From the NCBI RefSeq assembly GCF_008364765.1, contig NZ_VTUY01000004.1:566596-630595 (forward strand): a DNA stretch of 64,000 nucleotides, in the 5' to 3' direction. The notes beneath the pieces were generated by a model that saw nothing but the letters and a program-made list of their open reading frames with translations, was not told the origin of the DNA and did not search any database. The DNA is from Bacillus sp. CH30_1T (GTDB taxonomy: Bacteria; Bacillota; Bacilli; Bacillales; Bacillaceae_B). Within the stretch, counting starts at the first letter, position 1. Each line of letters begins with the position of its first letter. Positions 35,024 through 44,380 of the stretch are shown one piece after another. Made by a program: the position numbers and the translations under genes.

Positions 35024-35059
35024 GCATTTCTTGCTCCAGAAATGCGCCCGATTGTTGAA
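35024..35059. repeat. dispersed intergenic hairpin repeat GCATTTCT...AGAAATGCGCCCGATTGTTGAA
   Basis: GCATTTCT and AGAAATGC form a perfect 8-bp stem (35024-35045), followed by GCCCGATTGTTGAA. The same tail recurs at 25191-25204 and 48968-48981, and a related hairpin at 53254-53279. All are between genes. Confidence 0.6.
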
Positions 35060-35290
35060 AAAAAGGCGTATTGTTTCACATATCTATTCAACATATAATT
35101 CGTTATTCCGTTATCGTTTTCTGCCATTACTCACTTAGTTGTCTATAGATTTGGATCTATGAACCTCCTCACTCTGTACATCCTTTCATCACTTATCTTC
35201 CAGACCAAAAAAAGTCACAAATTGGATCTCCATCAATATGAAGGGAGACGAAATTTTGTAACAGTATATATTCATGGATGCTTATTTAAT

Positions 35291-35405
35291 GTCCTACGGG
35301 AAATGCGAGTAAAAGGAGATCCCTCATGCACGTAATGACCGAGGATCGTCAGACCTGCAGCGGAAATCGAGTTTCCCCGAGCGGATCAACAATTAAGTGT
35401 CTAAT
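35291..35405. repeat. GC-richer degenerate intergenic repeat-like segment
   Basis: Contains TCCTACGGGAAATGCGAG, AGACCTGCAGCGGAAATCGA and CCCCGAGCGGATCAACAA, which look like a worn copy of the dispersed Bacillus intergenic units of this style. Base composition is clearly higher in G+C than its surroundings. No reading frame. Confidence 0.35.
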
Positions 35406-35582
35406 AGATTAAAGAAAAAAAACAATGACTCTTCAGCAGCCATTGCGTTTTTCCAAGCGTCCATTTTTTGATTGACGAGTTTATACTAAATACCGCTCGA
35501 TGATTAATAAAAGAGTATCGCCAGGTAAATGTAGAGTTACTCACCAAATATATGTGGCCCAACATCTCGGGGCTGCCCAATA

Positions 35583-35622
35583 CACAATCTGACGCATTAT
35601 CCTATTAATGCGTCAGATTGTG
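35583..35622. repeat. perfect 17-bp inverted repeat
   Basis: CACAATCTGACGCATTA and its exact complement with a 6-nt loop, 53 bp past the end of the UvrA-like gene. No T tract. It could be a transcript end, but the exact 17-bp symmetry is better than most terminators here. Confidence 0.7.
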
Positions 35623-35675
35623 AAAGGTCCTTGCGCAAAGTCTTATTAAACCAATTAAAAGGTTTTAAGCTTTTA

Positions 35676-38111
35676 TTATAAATATTGACCTGTCACAGAT
35701 GATGGATTCGCCCTGATGTCACTTGGTGTTCCATTTGCAATAATTTGTCCTCCTTTGACACCACCTTCTGGACCCAAATCAATAATCCAATCACTCGCAT
35801 GGATCATATGAATGTTATGTTCTACCATAATAATTGAATTACCATTATCGATTAAACGGTTGAATAATTCTAACAGATATTGAATGTCAAAAGGGTGCAG
35901 TCCTGTTGAAGGTTCGTCTAATAAGAACAGGCTCTTTTGTTTATTTTTCTTCATTAAAGAAGTTGATAGCTTTAATCGTTGCCCTTCACCACCAGATAAT
36001 GTTGTAAGTGATTGACCAAGTTTTAAATAACCTAATCCGATTTCAGTTAATAATTTGAGGACTTTATGGATTTTTGATTCATTCTGGAAAATATCTAGTG
36101 CTTCTTCAACTGAACATTCTAAGCAGTCATTTATATTATAGCCGTTGTACGTGATATTGAGGATGTTTTCTTTGAAACGTTTACCTCTGCACGTCGGACA
36201 GACAACTTCCATATCATTAAAAAACAACATGTTACTCATTACATAGCCAAGTCCTTCACATGTCTCACAACGACCGCCATTCGTATTGAATGAGAAGTGT
36301 TTAGATGTAAGCCCTTGTGCTTTACTATCTTCGAGTTTGGCAAAAAGATTTCGAATGTCTGTGAATACATTGGTATATGTAGCAACATTCGAGCGTTTCA
36401 TTTTTGAAATACTTGTTTGGTTAATGGTAATGATTTCGTCAAACTGGTCTAACCCTGAAACATTGTTTGCTTCTTCTCCTACGACATCAAATATCAATGA
36501 AGATTTACCTGACCCTGAGACACCTGTTACACTTACCAGTGATTCAGTAGGAACGGATACACTTACAGAAGCGAGGTTATGACGCGTGGCTTCTTGAATA
36601 TGAATGGGTGTTTTTCCAGCTTGTCTAACATTTTTCTTAGGTTGACTTCTGTTTGAAATGTAGCCTTTAATTAGAGATTTCACATTATTTTCAAGATCTC
36701 CTAATGTACCAGTACCAATTAATTCGCCACCGAATCGGCCTGCCTTTGGTCCAATCTCAATTAAATAATCAGCTTCTCTCATGACATCCGTATTATGTTC
36801 AATCACTAGAACTGTATTGCCTTTATCTCTTAGTTTTTTCATGATGTCGATGATACCTTCAGTGTCTTTAGCATGAAGACTAGCGGTTGGTTCGTCGATA
36901 ATATAAACAACATCTGTTAAGTCTGAATCTAAGATGGCAGATAAACGAATGCGTTGACTTTCTCCGCCAGATAAAGTGTTTGTCCCACGTTCTAATGTGA
37001 GATAACCGAGACCAAGACGTTTTATACGTTTAAGTTTAGTTTCTATATCACGAATATAGACATTAACTGACAATATTTCCTCCTCAGTCAGGATCAACCT
37101 ACAGTCATTGACCCACTCTAACAATTGATCTAAATCCAACGTTGAGATTTCTGTGATTGAACGATCCATCACTTTAACACTACTGCTTTGTTCAGTTAAC
37201 TTCGCGCCATTACAATCAGGGCATGTATCACTATAGAAAAAAATAGATTCTTTCCCCATATCTCCACTTTTTTCTTGATATTTACGCCAAAGGTTTGTCA
37301 TTACACCTTGGAATTTACCTTCACCTACTGTTTTCGGTTCCTTTTTATCAGTAAGTTTCCCTACTTCTTTACTGCTTGTCCCATAACAAAGTAAAGCATA
37401 TTGTAATTCACTAAAATGTTTAAGCGATGTATTTTGTTCAAGTGGCACGTTGTAATAGTTCATTGTCCTTTTGATATTATCAAGTTGATAGTCTAAGTAT
37501 CGACCGTTCCATAAAGCAATCGCACCATTTTCAATTGACAATTCAAAATTAAATAAGGTGTTGACATTAATTTGGATGACTTTACCGATACCTTTACATT
37601 TTTGACAAGCGCCTTCGATTGTGTTGTAAGAAAAGTGGCTTCGTATCAATTTTTTATACTTATGCTCACAGTGGGGACAAATTTGAAAAACAGTAAACTC
37701 GCCATCTACGTGTTCTGTTTCTTCAATAGCCTGAATGGGGTTCACTTTTTTCTTGCAGTTGGGACATGGGCGGATGCCAAGCTTTTCATAAATCATACGT
37801 AAACTCGTATACATGGCAGTTTTAGTTCCTACTGTTGATCGAGGATTAGATGAGGTTTCTTGCTGCTTTAAACTTATAGCAGGAGAAGCACCACTAATAT
37901 GTGCAACATTTGGTTTTTCAATGCCTTGCATTCCCATTGCCTCTAAATATTGTCGTTGTGACTCATTAAATAGAATGTCATGTGCGAGTGTTGACTTCCC
38001 TGATCCAGAAACACCAGTTATTACTGTCAATTTACGTTTGGGAATTTTCACACTAACATCTTTTAAATTGTGTTCGTTCGCATGTTCAATACTTATCCAT
38101 TCCGTCATCAC
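35676..38111 (-). CDS. UvrA paralogue lacking the UvrB-binding domain
   Basis: An 811-residue twin-ABC protein. First Walker A G-V-S-G-S-G-K-S at 33-40, zinc-binding C-P-N-C and C-P-H-C, C-Q-K-C-K-G, C-P-D-C-N-G modules, signature L-S-G-G-E-S-Q-R-I-R-L, a second Walker A G-V-S-G-S-G-K-S-S, and a second signature L-S-G-G-E-G-Q-R. True UvrA is about 950 residues; here only some 60 residues separate the first zinc module from the H-F-S-Y-N-T-I-E-G-A-C block, so the UvrB-binding insertion is absent. Such class II/III UvrA proteins are linked to DNA-damaging antibiotic tolerance rather than normal excision repair. No LexA box is visible. Confidence 0.88.
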   Translation of the reverse strand: MMTEWISIEHANEHNLKDVSVKIPKRKLTVITGVSGSGKSTLAHDILFNESQRQYLEAMGMQGIEKPNVAHISGASPAISLKQQETSSNPRSTVGTKTAMYTSLRMIYEKLGIRPCPNCKKKVNPIQAIEETEHVDGEFTVFQICPHCEHKYKKLIRSHFSYNTIEGACQKCKGIGKVIQINVNTLFNFELSIENGAIALWNGRYLDYQLDNIKRTMNYYNVPLEQNTSLKHFSELQYALLCYGTSSKEVGKLTDKKEPKTVGEGKFQGVMTNLWRKYQEKSGDMGKESIFFYSDTCPDCNGAKLTEQSSSVKVMDRSITEISTLDLDQLLEWVNDCRLILTEEEILSVNVYIRDIETKLKRIKRLGLGYLTLERGTNTLSGGESQRIRLSAILDSDLTDVVYIIDEPTASLHAKDTEGIIDIMKKLRDKGNTVLVIEHNTDVMREADYLIEIGPKAGRFGGELIGTGTLGDLENNVKSLIKGYISNRSQPKKNVRQAGKTPIHIQEATRHNLASVSVSVPTESLVSVTGVSGSGKSSLIFDVVGEEANNVSGLDQFDEIITINQTSISKMKRSNVATYTNVFTDIRNLFAKLEDSKAQGLTSKHFSFNTNGGRCETCEGLGYVMSNMLFFNDMEVVCPTCRGKRFKENILNITYNGYNINDCLECSVEEALDIFQNESKIHKVLKLLTEIGLGYLKLGQSLTTLSGGEGQRLKLSTSLMKKNKQKSLFLLDEPSTGLHPFDIQYLLELFNRLIDNGNSIIMVEHNIHMIHASDWIIDLGPEGGVKGGQIIANGTPSDIRANPSSVTGQYL

Positions 38112-38280
38112 AACATCCTCCTTATTCTATTGAAGAGGTTATTATATATGTGTACATAAGAGCATGCAAGTAATATCCGAAAGTATTGCTCAAACCTTTA
38201 CACATGGTTTTTCATTGAAGGGATTGCTCTCGATTTTCGATGATGTTTCTTTTCGTTAATTATAAAGAAAGTAGTGGAAT

Positions 38281-38792
38281 TCATTTCATTTTGCTTATAG
38301 GGACTTTAAGGATCCATAACAATCCTACAGTTATCAGTACAGATATCCCAAAAGCCAGTAATGGTTTTTTATTATGAAGTCGTAATATAGGCAAGGAATA
38401 AAGATAAAACATTATTGACCATTTGATATTCCAACCATTATGGAAGGTTATCAGCCCTGCTTTGTAATTAATAAACTCTACAATAGATAAAAAGGTAGTA
38501 AAGGAAATGATCCAAATACCTTGTTTAACCCACCCAGTTGGATAGCGTCCTAGATATAAAAGTACTAAACATGGGTAAATAATAAACATTACAATCAAAT
38601 TGTTAAGAGTATGATTTGGAATAATAGCTGTAGGTTCATATTGCCACAAGGTGTAATTGTATGTAAGAAAGTTATAAAGCAGATCGAGTAAAATGAAAAA
38701 AGTATGGTCGATTGATACTTCTTCCAGTTCCGCCAATCTCCCCATCGCCATGCGACAAGAATCCATAATACTGACCGTATGATAAGGAACAT
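38281..38792 (-). pseudogene. CBO0543-family membrane protein gene with a one-base frameshift
   Basis: AGGAGG precedes the ATG at 38792 (M-F-L-I-I-R-S). The first frame runs W-R-W-G-D-W-R-N-W-K-K-Y-Q-S-T-I-L-F; adding one T in the six-T run near 38695-38700 joins it to F-I-L-L-D-L-L-Y-N-F-L-T-Y-N-Y-T-L-W-Q-Y-E-P in the second frame. The joined product has about five membrane segments and the K-Y-Q-S-T-I-L-F-F-I-L-x-D-L pattern of CBO0543-type proteins (function unknown). Either a real mutation, a slippage site, or a sequencing error in the homopolymer. Confidence 0.75.
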
Positions 38793-38825
38793 ACAGTAAC
38801 CTCCTACTAAATATAACTTCAACAT

Positions 38826-39304
38826 TATTTTTAACTATTCTTCATTCGAATATGTGTCACCTAAAGAATAGCAACTTTTAATCTCAAACCTTATTCTTAC
38901 TTAAAGTTCATTTTTTCAAGATTTCTTTCTAATATTAAAAGAGAAATCTAGTTATGTTTGAAAACCTTATAAAACATAACTACAAGTCTTAAATGTCCAT
39001 AGATAAAAGTAATCGATCATTTCAACCCCAGGGGTCTCTTTAAATGAAAACTAAAATAACTAGAACCGCATCAGTAATTGTATCTTTATGGTTGTCAAAA
39101 CAATAAATTTGTACATTAATTCGTCATGGCTTCTCATTGTTATTAACCATTATGACCATGAGTAACTTATGTTATGCGATTAGAGTTGTTTCGTTTATGG
39201 TAACTACTTAAATGACTAACACACATAAATAGGCACTTTCCTTATTAGAGAAAAGTGCCGAATATACATCAAGAAATGGTATGTTTCAAATTAACAAACA
39301 ACAT
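38826..39304. other. gap without a recognisable gene
   Basis: AT-rich sequence with no convincing frame, hairpin or repeat. It leads into the first Ohr relic. Confidence 0.5.
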
Positions 39305-39440
39305 TTGTTGTTACTTCGATATTCCCACAAGTAGCTTTAGCATAAGACAAACCTAATGAGCTTCTGCGACGAATTCCTCTACCTCGCTAGTTTCTAGGAA
39401 ATTTAATTTAGATGTCCATAGTAATTGCTAGCACATACGG
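39305..39440 (-). pseudogene. Ohr C-terminal relic (copy A)
   Basis: The 136 bp match the last quarter of the intact ohr at 41734-42162 base for base over long stretches (for example the codons for the V-x-P-Y-A-K and E-I-V-A-E-A-H region) but carry many substitutions and indels, including loss of the cysteine codon of the VCPYAKATRG motif. No start is present. 39441-39708 downstream shows no recognisable gene. Confidence 0.8.
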
Positions 39441-39708
39441 TACAAACTGAGAAAACAGTTGACTAACTTCTTTTAATGACTGCCATCGTACATCGAGCAA
39501 AACAATTAAGGTTACCTTCTTCATCTGTATCTTTTATTTCCCCAAATCATTGTCATTTTCCATTGATATAAAATATCCGGTTGCTGTTAAATTCCGTCCT
39601 TTTTTCCTTTTACATGATTTGCATTACTCTCTACTGTTGCCACAGTTCGAGCTTTTAAGCTTAATGATCAAGAAATAGAAGCCGCTATTGGGTATTTGGA
39701 GCGAAGAA

Positions 39709-40881
39709 TCAATCACTTCCCAAAAAAGTACGATTAAATTTGACGGAATAAATCAATACATAAACAACAATGAGTGCCGCAAACAAGTTTAGCACGATGA
39801 GAGAAAGGTTCAAATTGAAAAATTGAGTAAGAGCTCCGACTCCAATAACCGGAACGATAAATCCAGAGTAAGCGCAAAAATAAAAAGCCGAAATGACTCG
39901 TGGCCGCGCTTCTGGTTCAGGTAACTGTCCGGCAAATCGTAACGCGATTTGAAAAGTCCATCCGCCGCCGATAGCCTGGATGACAATGCCTGTCCAGAGT
40001 AATGGCAGACTTGATGATAAACCAGAAGAAACAATAACCCATGACCCAATCGCAAGTAGCAGGATGCCGAATCTGATACGTGTAACTGGATGACTCGGCC
40101 AAGGTATGAGCTGAGCCAAAGCTGCACCACTTAAAAGCACGAAAATGATTAATCCAGAAACGGAGAGGTTAGTCGTTTGAATGACATTTTTGACGAAATT
40201 AGGGATAAGGGCAAATGCTATTCCTTGAATCGCGAAAACTGTGAAGATTGGCAAACCGACCATCGACCAGAATTGAGAGCGAATATTGCTAGGTACACCA
40301 AGTGATACCTTAGCTTTTACTCGCTTTTGGTCAAATGAAACAACATCTTTAGGAATTGTTTCAAGTAAAATTAAAGAGATGATGAGCAATACGAGCAAAA
40401 TCCAAAATGGCAAACGGAGCGGCTGAAGATGTATATATTGCAAGATTAAACCTGCGATAGCCGGTCCCAGACCAAAACCAACAAGAATCGTGACTCCTGA
40501 TAACTTGAGAGCTGCACTTACTTTATTTGGAGGAGTTTGCTTCATGAGAAAAGCAACAGCTGTACCTGTAAAGGCTCCGTACGCGATTCCTTCCAATAAC
40601 CTGGCGACATAGAGCATCCAGGCATTTTGGCTTCCCAGGAAAAACAAGGTAGATGTGATGGATATCCATATACTGATACGAACCACCCTTTTTAATCCCC
40701 AAGTGCTGCCTTTGTCTCCAGCAATAAATAAAGTTGGTAAAAGGAAAGCAGCATAAATGGCAAACAGGATCGTGATTTGCAAACTGTTCAGTTGATAAGT
40801 CTCACTATACAAAGGAAATAATGGAGTTATAAAGGTAGCCCCACTTGACATCAATAGAGAAACCAAAAGCATTCTTTTCAC
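39709..40881 (-). CDS. MFS transporter, drug-exporter type
   Basis: A 390-residue protein with 12 membrane segments. The loop between TM2 and TM3 reads A-G-D-K-G-S-T-W-G-L-K-R (MFS motif A-like G-D-K-x-G), and R-L-L-E-G-I-A-Y-G-A-F-T-G-T-A in TM4 is typical of DHA1-type exporters. Substrate unknown. A copy of the 18-bp palindromic operator lies at 41059-41076, 178 bp before the start, so it probably belongs to the TetR regulon of this cassette. A broken second copy of part of this gene lies at 49085-49190. Confidence 0.85.
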   Translation of the reverse strand: MKRMLLVSLLMSSGATFITPLFPLYSETYQLNSLQITILFAIYAAFLLPTLFIAGDKGSTWGLKRVVRISIWISITSTLFFLGSQNAWMLYVARLLEGIAYGAFTGTAVAFLMKQTPPNKVSAALKLSGVTILVGFGLGPAIAGLILQYIHLQPLRLPFWILLVLLIISLILLETIPKDVVSFDQKRVKAKVSLGVPSNIRSQFWSMVGLPIFTVFAIQGIAFALIPNFVKNVIQTTNLSVSGLIIFVLLSGAALAQLIPWPSHPVTRIRFGILLLAIGSWVIVSSGLSSSLPLLWTGIVIQAIGGGWTFQIALRFAGQLPEPEARPRVISAFYFCAYSGFIVPVIGVGALTQFFNLNLSLIVLNLFAALIVVYVLIYSVKFNRTFLGSD

Positions 40882-41058
40882 TACGACAACCCCAGCTTTC
40901 TATAATTAATTCTCCAAAAATATTTTATATAAGTGAATAGTCATACTAATAAATAGTAGTTAACATTTTAATTTCTAATAATAATTTAAACCAAGGTTAT
41001 AGGCTAAGAATTCAATTCTTTATGCTCGCAATAAATCATCTAACACAAAACTAAACTT

Positions 41059-41076
41059 ACTTACTAAAAGGTAATT
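41059..41076 (-). promoter_or_regulatory. TetR-type operator, variant (upstream of the MFS gene)
   Basis: ACTTACTAAAAGGTAATT differs from the identical 18-mers at 41435, 43110 and 54113 in two positions. Confidence 0.6.
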
Positions 41077-41090
41077 TACGCTTAAAAAAA

Positions 41091-41422
41091 CCGTTCTTAT
41101 GGATTTTTTAAGAAACGGTTTAATTGCTTTAGTACTTCGGCTTATACATCGTCACCAAGAACACGTCTGTATAATAATGCTCCCTTAACATTTGATACTA
41201 TCATTACCGCTATCAGATGAACGTCTTCAGAACCATTTATAATTTTTTCAATTTATGCCTCTGTAACTATTTCTTTCATTACCGTGTTTCCAGTCTGCTG
41301 ACTTCCTCAATCCTTTGTTACTCCAAGTTGTTTAGAGATGTCATCATAGCTAAAGGCCACATACCCTTTTGGTTGTATCAATTTTATTGCTAAGTCTAGA
41401 ATTTGTTTTTTCTGTTTTCCAT
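41091..41422 (-). pseudogene. decayed duplicate of the TetR regulator
   Basis: Aligns to the intact regulator at 42534-43097 from its first codons (the segment around the ATG at 41422 encodes the same K-K-Q-I-L-D start) to its last (K-P-F-L-K-K region), but is only 332 bp against 564, with a central deletion covering much of the ligand domain, stop codons and frameshifts. The flanking operator at 41435-41452 is intact and identical to that of the living copy. Confidence 0.8.
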
Positions 41423-41434
41423 GTCATTAAATTA

Positions 41435-41452
41435 ACTTACTAATAGGTAAGT
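41435..41452 (-). promoter_or_regulatory. TetR-type operator (before the dead TetR copy)
   Basis: ACTTACTAATAGGTAAGT: ACTTAC and GTAAGT arms around six bases, exactly as at 43110-43127 and 54113-54130. Confidence 0.7.
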
Positions 41453-41733
41453 GTCGAGGTAAAAGGTCCTGAGGCGAAATAAAATATCTCTCTTCAGAAT
41501 TGTTGTACTATCAGCCACTAAATCGATTATTTATCATGACAAACACGACTGTGCTAACGATCCCGCCGGAGCAGCAAGGCAGAAGTTACAGCCCATGTAT
41601 CCCCGACAAGCATGCCATAATCACAATCGTGTCATAATGTGTAAAGAGACTTTATCCTCCCGCATAATCAACTATTTTGCTTATTACTTCATCTTATTGG
41701 TAAGATACTGACGATACTCGAACTGTGTGCTGA

Positions 41734-42162
41734 TTAACCAACAACGTTCGATATTACTTCGATATTGCCACGAGTTGCTTTCGCATAAGGGCAAACCTTA
41801 TGAGCTTCTGCAACGATTTCCTCAGCCATGCTAGTTTCTACACCTTTAATAGTGATGTCCATTGTAATTGCTAGCACATAGCCGTCGTCCGCATCCTTGC
41901 CGAGCGTAACATGAGAAGCAATTGTTATGCCTTCTGCTTTGATATTCTTTTTTCTAAGAACCGTACCCATCGCTCCTTCGAAGCATGCGGCAAATCCTGC
42001 AGCGAACAACTGCTCCGGATTGGTTCCAGCTCCGTTACCACCTAATTCCTTGGGATATCTCAAATCAACATTAAGATTCTCATCGCTGGAAACCGCTTTA
42101 CCATCTCTTCCGCCTTGAACGTTTACAGTAGCAGTGTACAACTTCTTTTCAATTTTAATCAT
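41734..42162 (-). CDS. ohr: organic hydroperoxide resistance protein Ohr (copy 1)
   Basis: A 142-residue OsmC/Ohr-fold thiol peroxidase that reduces organic hydroperoxides. The two catalytic cysteines are present: Cys60 in A-A-C-F-E-G-A and Cys124 in V-C-P-Y-A-K-A-T-R-G-N, with R19 and E50 as in Ohr active sites. The ribosome binding site AAGGAGGAGAG precedes the ATG at 42162. It differs from copy 2 (53395-53823) at only about eight positions. Upstream lies a dead third copy and then the TetR gene, so expression is probably under TetR control. Confidence 0.93.
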   Translation of the reverse strand: MIKIEKKLYTATVNVQGGRDGKAVSSDENLNVDLRYPKELGGNGAGTNPEQLFAAGFAACFEGAMGTVLRKKNIKAEGITIASHVTLGKDADDGYVLAITMDITIKGVETSMAEEIVAEAHKVCPYAKATRGNIEVISNVVG

Positions 42163-42217
42163 TTTTGAAACTCTCCTCCTTTTAATACTGGATTATTATT
42201 TACTCTTTGTGCACTAA

Positions 42218-42394
42218 TTAACCAATAACTTTCGATATTGCCACGAGTTGCTTTAGCATAAGGGCAAACCTTATGAGCTTCCGCAACGATTTCCTTGTTG
42301 CACTACGCCATTAATAGTGATATCCATTGTAATTGCTAGTACTTATCCGTCGTCCACATCCTTTCCGAGCCTAACATGAGAAGCAATTCTCATC
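42218..42394 (-). pseudogene. Ohr relic (copy B)
   Basis: The 177 bp correspond to the C-terminal half of ohr (from E-A-I-V-x-H-V to the end), with an internal deletion near the E-T-S-M-A-E region and lost frame. It shares the TTAACCAA stop-proximal sequence with the living copies. The operator variant at 42492-42509 lies upstream. Confidence 0.8.
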
Positions 42395-42491
42395 TTTAAT
42401 TTTTAATCTTTCAATAAAATTTTATTTAATTCATTAGAGATACTAATAAGCACCTTAAAGGAGATCTTAAAAATTAAAGTTCGAACTACTT

Positions 42492-42509
42492 ACTTACTAG
42501 AAGGTAAGA
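42492..42509 (-). promoter_or_regulatory. TetR-type operator, variant (before the Ohr relic)
   Basis: ACTTACTAGAAGGTAAGA, three differences from the identical 18-mers; still palindromic in both arms. Confidence 0.6.
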
Positions 42510-42533
42510 TTTTTTTAAAAAAATAAACCGTTC

Positions 42534-43097
42534 TCATAATTTTCTTAAGAAACGGTTTAACTGGTTTAGTACATCGACTAATACATCCTCGCCCAGAACA
42601 CGTCGATATAATAATGCTCCCTTAATGCTGGATAATATAGTTACAGCTAAAAACTGAAGGTTTTCAGAATCATTTTCGCTTTTTTCATTTTGAGCCTCTG
42701 CAACAATTTCTTTGAGAATTGAGAGTTCTAATTTACTGACTTCCTTAACTTTATGTTGAACAATATATGGCAGAGATTCATAATCCGTCTGCAAAGATGA
42801 AATCGGGCATATTTCAGTAAACTCGAACCGTTCAGCCTGTTGTTGGATGAATTGTTTTAACTTCTCTTCTGCTGAAACCGAAGAATCTTTAATTGACAAC
42901 AAAGAGTTTTGCAATCTATTTGTAATCCGTTCGGTAATGGCAACCCCTAAGTCCTCCTTTTTTTCAAAATGATAATGGATACTTGCCTTGGTCACGCCTA
43001 GTTGTTTAGAAATGTCATCATAGCTAAATCCTACATACCCTTTTTGTTGTACTAACTTTATTGCTAAATCTATGATTTGTTTTTTTCTGTTTTCCAT
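42534..43097 (-). CDS. TetR-family repressor
   Basis: A 187-residue regulator. The N-terminal helix-turn-helix shows K-G-Y-V-G-F-S-Y-D-D-I-S-K-Q-L-G-V-T-K-A-S-I-H-Y-H-F-E-K-K-E-D-L-G (residues about 19-50), standard TetR. The ligand-binding part contains C-P-I-S-S-L-Q-T-D-Y, like the YxaF/LmrA/TetR_C_6-type group; the single cysteine there could sense oxidants or electrophiles, which is inference. A perfect 18-bp palindrome sits 13 bp before its start codon, so it probably represses itself, and the same site precedes the ohr and MFS genes. Confidence 0.92.
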   Translation of the reverse strand: MENRKKQIIDLAIKLVQQKGYVGFSYDDISKQLGVTKASIHYHFEKKEDLGVAITERITNRLQNSLLSIKDSSVSAEEKLKQFIQQQAERFEFTEICPISSLQTDYESLPYIVQHKVKEVSKLELSILKEIVAEAQNEKSENDSENLQFLAVTILSSIKGALLYRRVLGEDVLVDVLNQLNRFLRKL

Positions 43098-43109
43098 ATC
43101 CGTATATTA

Positions 43110-43127
43110 ACTTACTAATAGGTAAGT
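43110..43127 (-). promoter_or_regulatory. TetR-type operator (autoregulatory site)
   Basis: ACTTACTAATAGGTAAGT, 12 bp before the TetR start, where it would block transcription or initiation of the repressor gene itself. Confidence 0.75.
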
Positions 43128-43163
43128 GTCAAGTTGAAAGTTCACAGGTATTACAATTTATCA

Positions 43164-44081
43164 TTATTTAATACTTAATAATTCATTAAAGACACCCACC
43201 TTGCTTCTATTCACATGTGAAATCAATAATTCAATAAAACCTTTTGCGGCTGTCCCAATGTATTTTTGTTTATGGTGCACAATGGTGACTTCCCTAATAA
43301 TAGCTGGATTTTTAATCTTTATTGCCTTCAATATCCCTTCATTTTCCAGAGAAAAAAGTGTACTGGATATAATAGTAGCCCCTATCCCTTTCTTAACTAG
43401 ATTCAATATTGACTTTGAATCAGTTGATTCAATAATTGGCTGGATTTGAATTCCTTCAGCACTGCACGCAGCATCAAGTGATTGCCTAAAACAGTGACCT
43501 TTAGGATTTAATATTAAGGGGATGCGCTGAATTTCTTTAAAATCTATGGCATTTCTATCTGACCAAACATGATCCCTTGGTACAGCTAAGAAAAATTCTT
43601 CTTCGTATAATGAAATATTTGTTAACCTTTCATCTTTTCCTGGCATAAGCGTCAAGGCTAAATTAAATTCATTCTGTATAACCTTTTCAACCACATCATC
43701 TAAAGAGAAAATCTGTATTTGTACATCTGGATATATGGAATGAAATTCTAACAATACTGTCGATGCAATATGATTTAAATCACCTGACAAGACTCCGATT
43801 ACTAGTTTTCCTCTTTTGACATTTTGAAGCTCTTCTATTTGTTCTTTGGCACTTTCTAAATTAGCGAATATCTTTTTGCAGTGTTCAAGGAGAATTTCAC
43901 CAGCTTCTGTAATTGCTATTTTCTTCCCTAAACGATCAAATAAACGAACACCAAGTTCGTCTTCTAAGGCTTTCATTTGGTAGCTTAAAGTAGGTTGCCC
44001 AATTCTTAGTTTCTCAGCAGTCTTTGTAAATTGCATTTCTTCACAAAGAGCCATAAAATGTTCTAATTGTCTCAATTCCAA
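43164..44081 (-). CDS. LysR-family transcriptional regulator
   Basis: A 305-residue LTTR when started at TTG 44081 (M-E-L-R-Q-L-E-H-F), the usual LTTR start, with GTGGGG a few bases upstream; the frame could extend to 44135 but that adds 18 atypical residues. The winged helix is F-T-K-T-A-E-K-L-R-I-G-Q-P-T-L-S-Y-Q-M-K-A-L-E, followed by the linker helix and a substrate-binding domain of the CynR/CidR type. Effector unknown. Adjacent to, and in the same direction as, the TetR gene (66-bp gap), so it could be cotranscribed or could read toward the operator. Confidence 0.88.
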   Translation of the reverse strand: MELRQLEHFMALCEEMQFTKTAEKLRIGQPTLSYQMKALEDELGVRLFDRLGKKIAITEAGEILLEHCKKIFANLESAKEQIEELQNVKRGKLVIGVLSGDLNHIASTVLLEFHSIYPDVQIQIFSLDDVVEKVIQNEFNLALTLMPGKDERLTNISLYEEEFFLAVPRDHVWSDRNAIDFKEIQRIPLILNPKGHCFRQSLDAACSAEGIQIQPIIESTDSKSILNLVKKGIGATIISSTLFSLENEGILKAIKIKNPAIIREVTIVHHKQKYIGTAAKGFIELLISHVNRSKVGVFNELLSIK

Positions 44082-44135
44082 TATTCCCCACACGCCCCTT
44101 AGATATCTGTAAATCCATTTTAAAGTTAAACACAT

Positions 44136-44380
44136 ATAATATACTATTCGAAATATTTTATAAAATTTCTATTAAATTCTTTTTATTCCATAACAAGGAT
44201 ATAATGAGCTTACGAACTTCATTGATAGTAAAGTAGATAATAGAAAAGTTCAAACAATCTAAAACTAACAATCTGATTTCTAATTAAAGAGACAGTTCAC
44301 CTATCCTTAAATATGTGAACTGTCCCAAATCAAACTATAACTTTCCCTTTGACTTAATAAACTTCAAACTGCACAACAAT
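44136..44380. other. gap with a possible protease terminator
   Basis: GACAGTTCAC(CTATCC) and GTGAACTGTC at about 44292-44325 form a 10-bp stem; it is 55 bp downstream of the protease stop codon and may end its mRNA. Confidence 0.5.
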
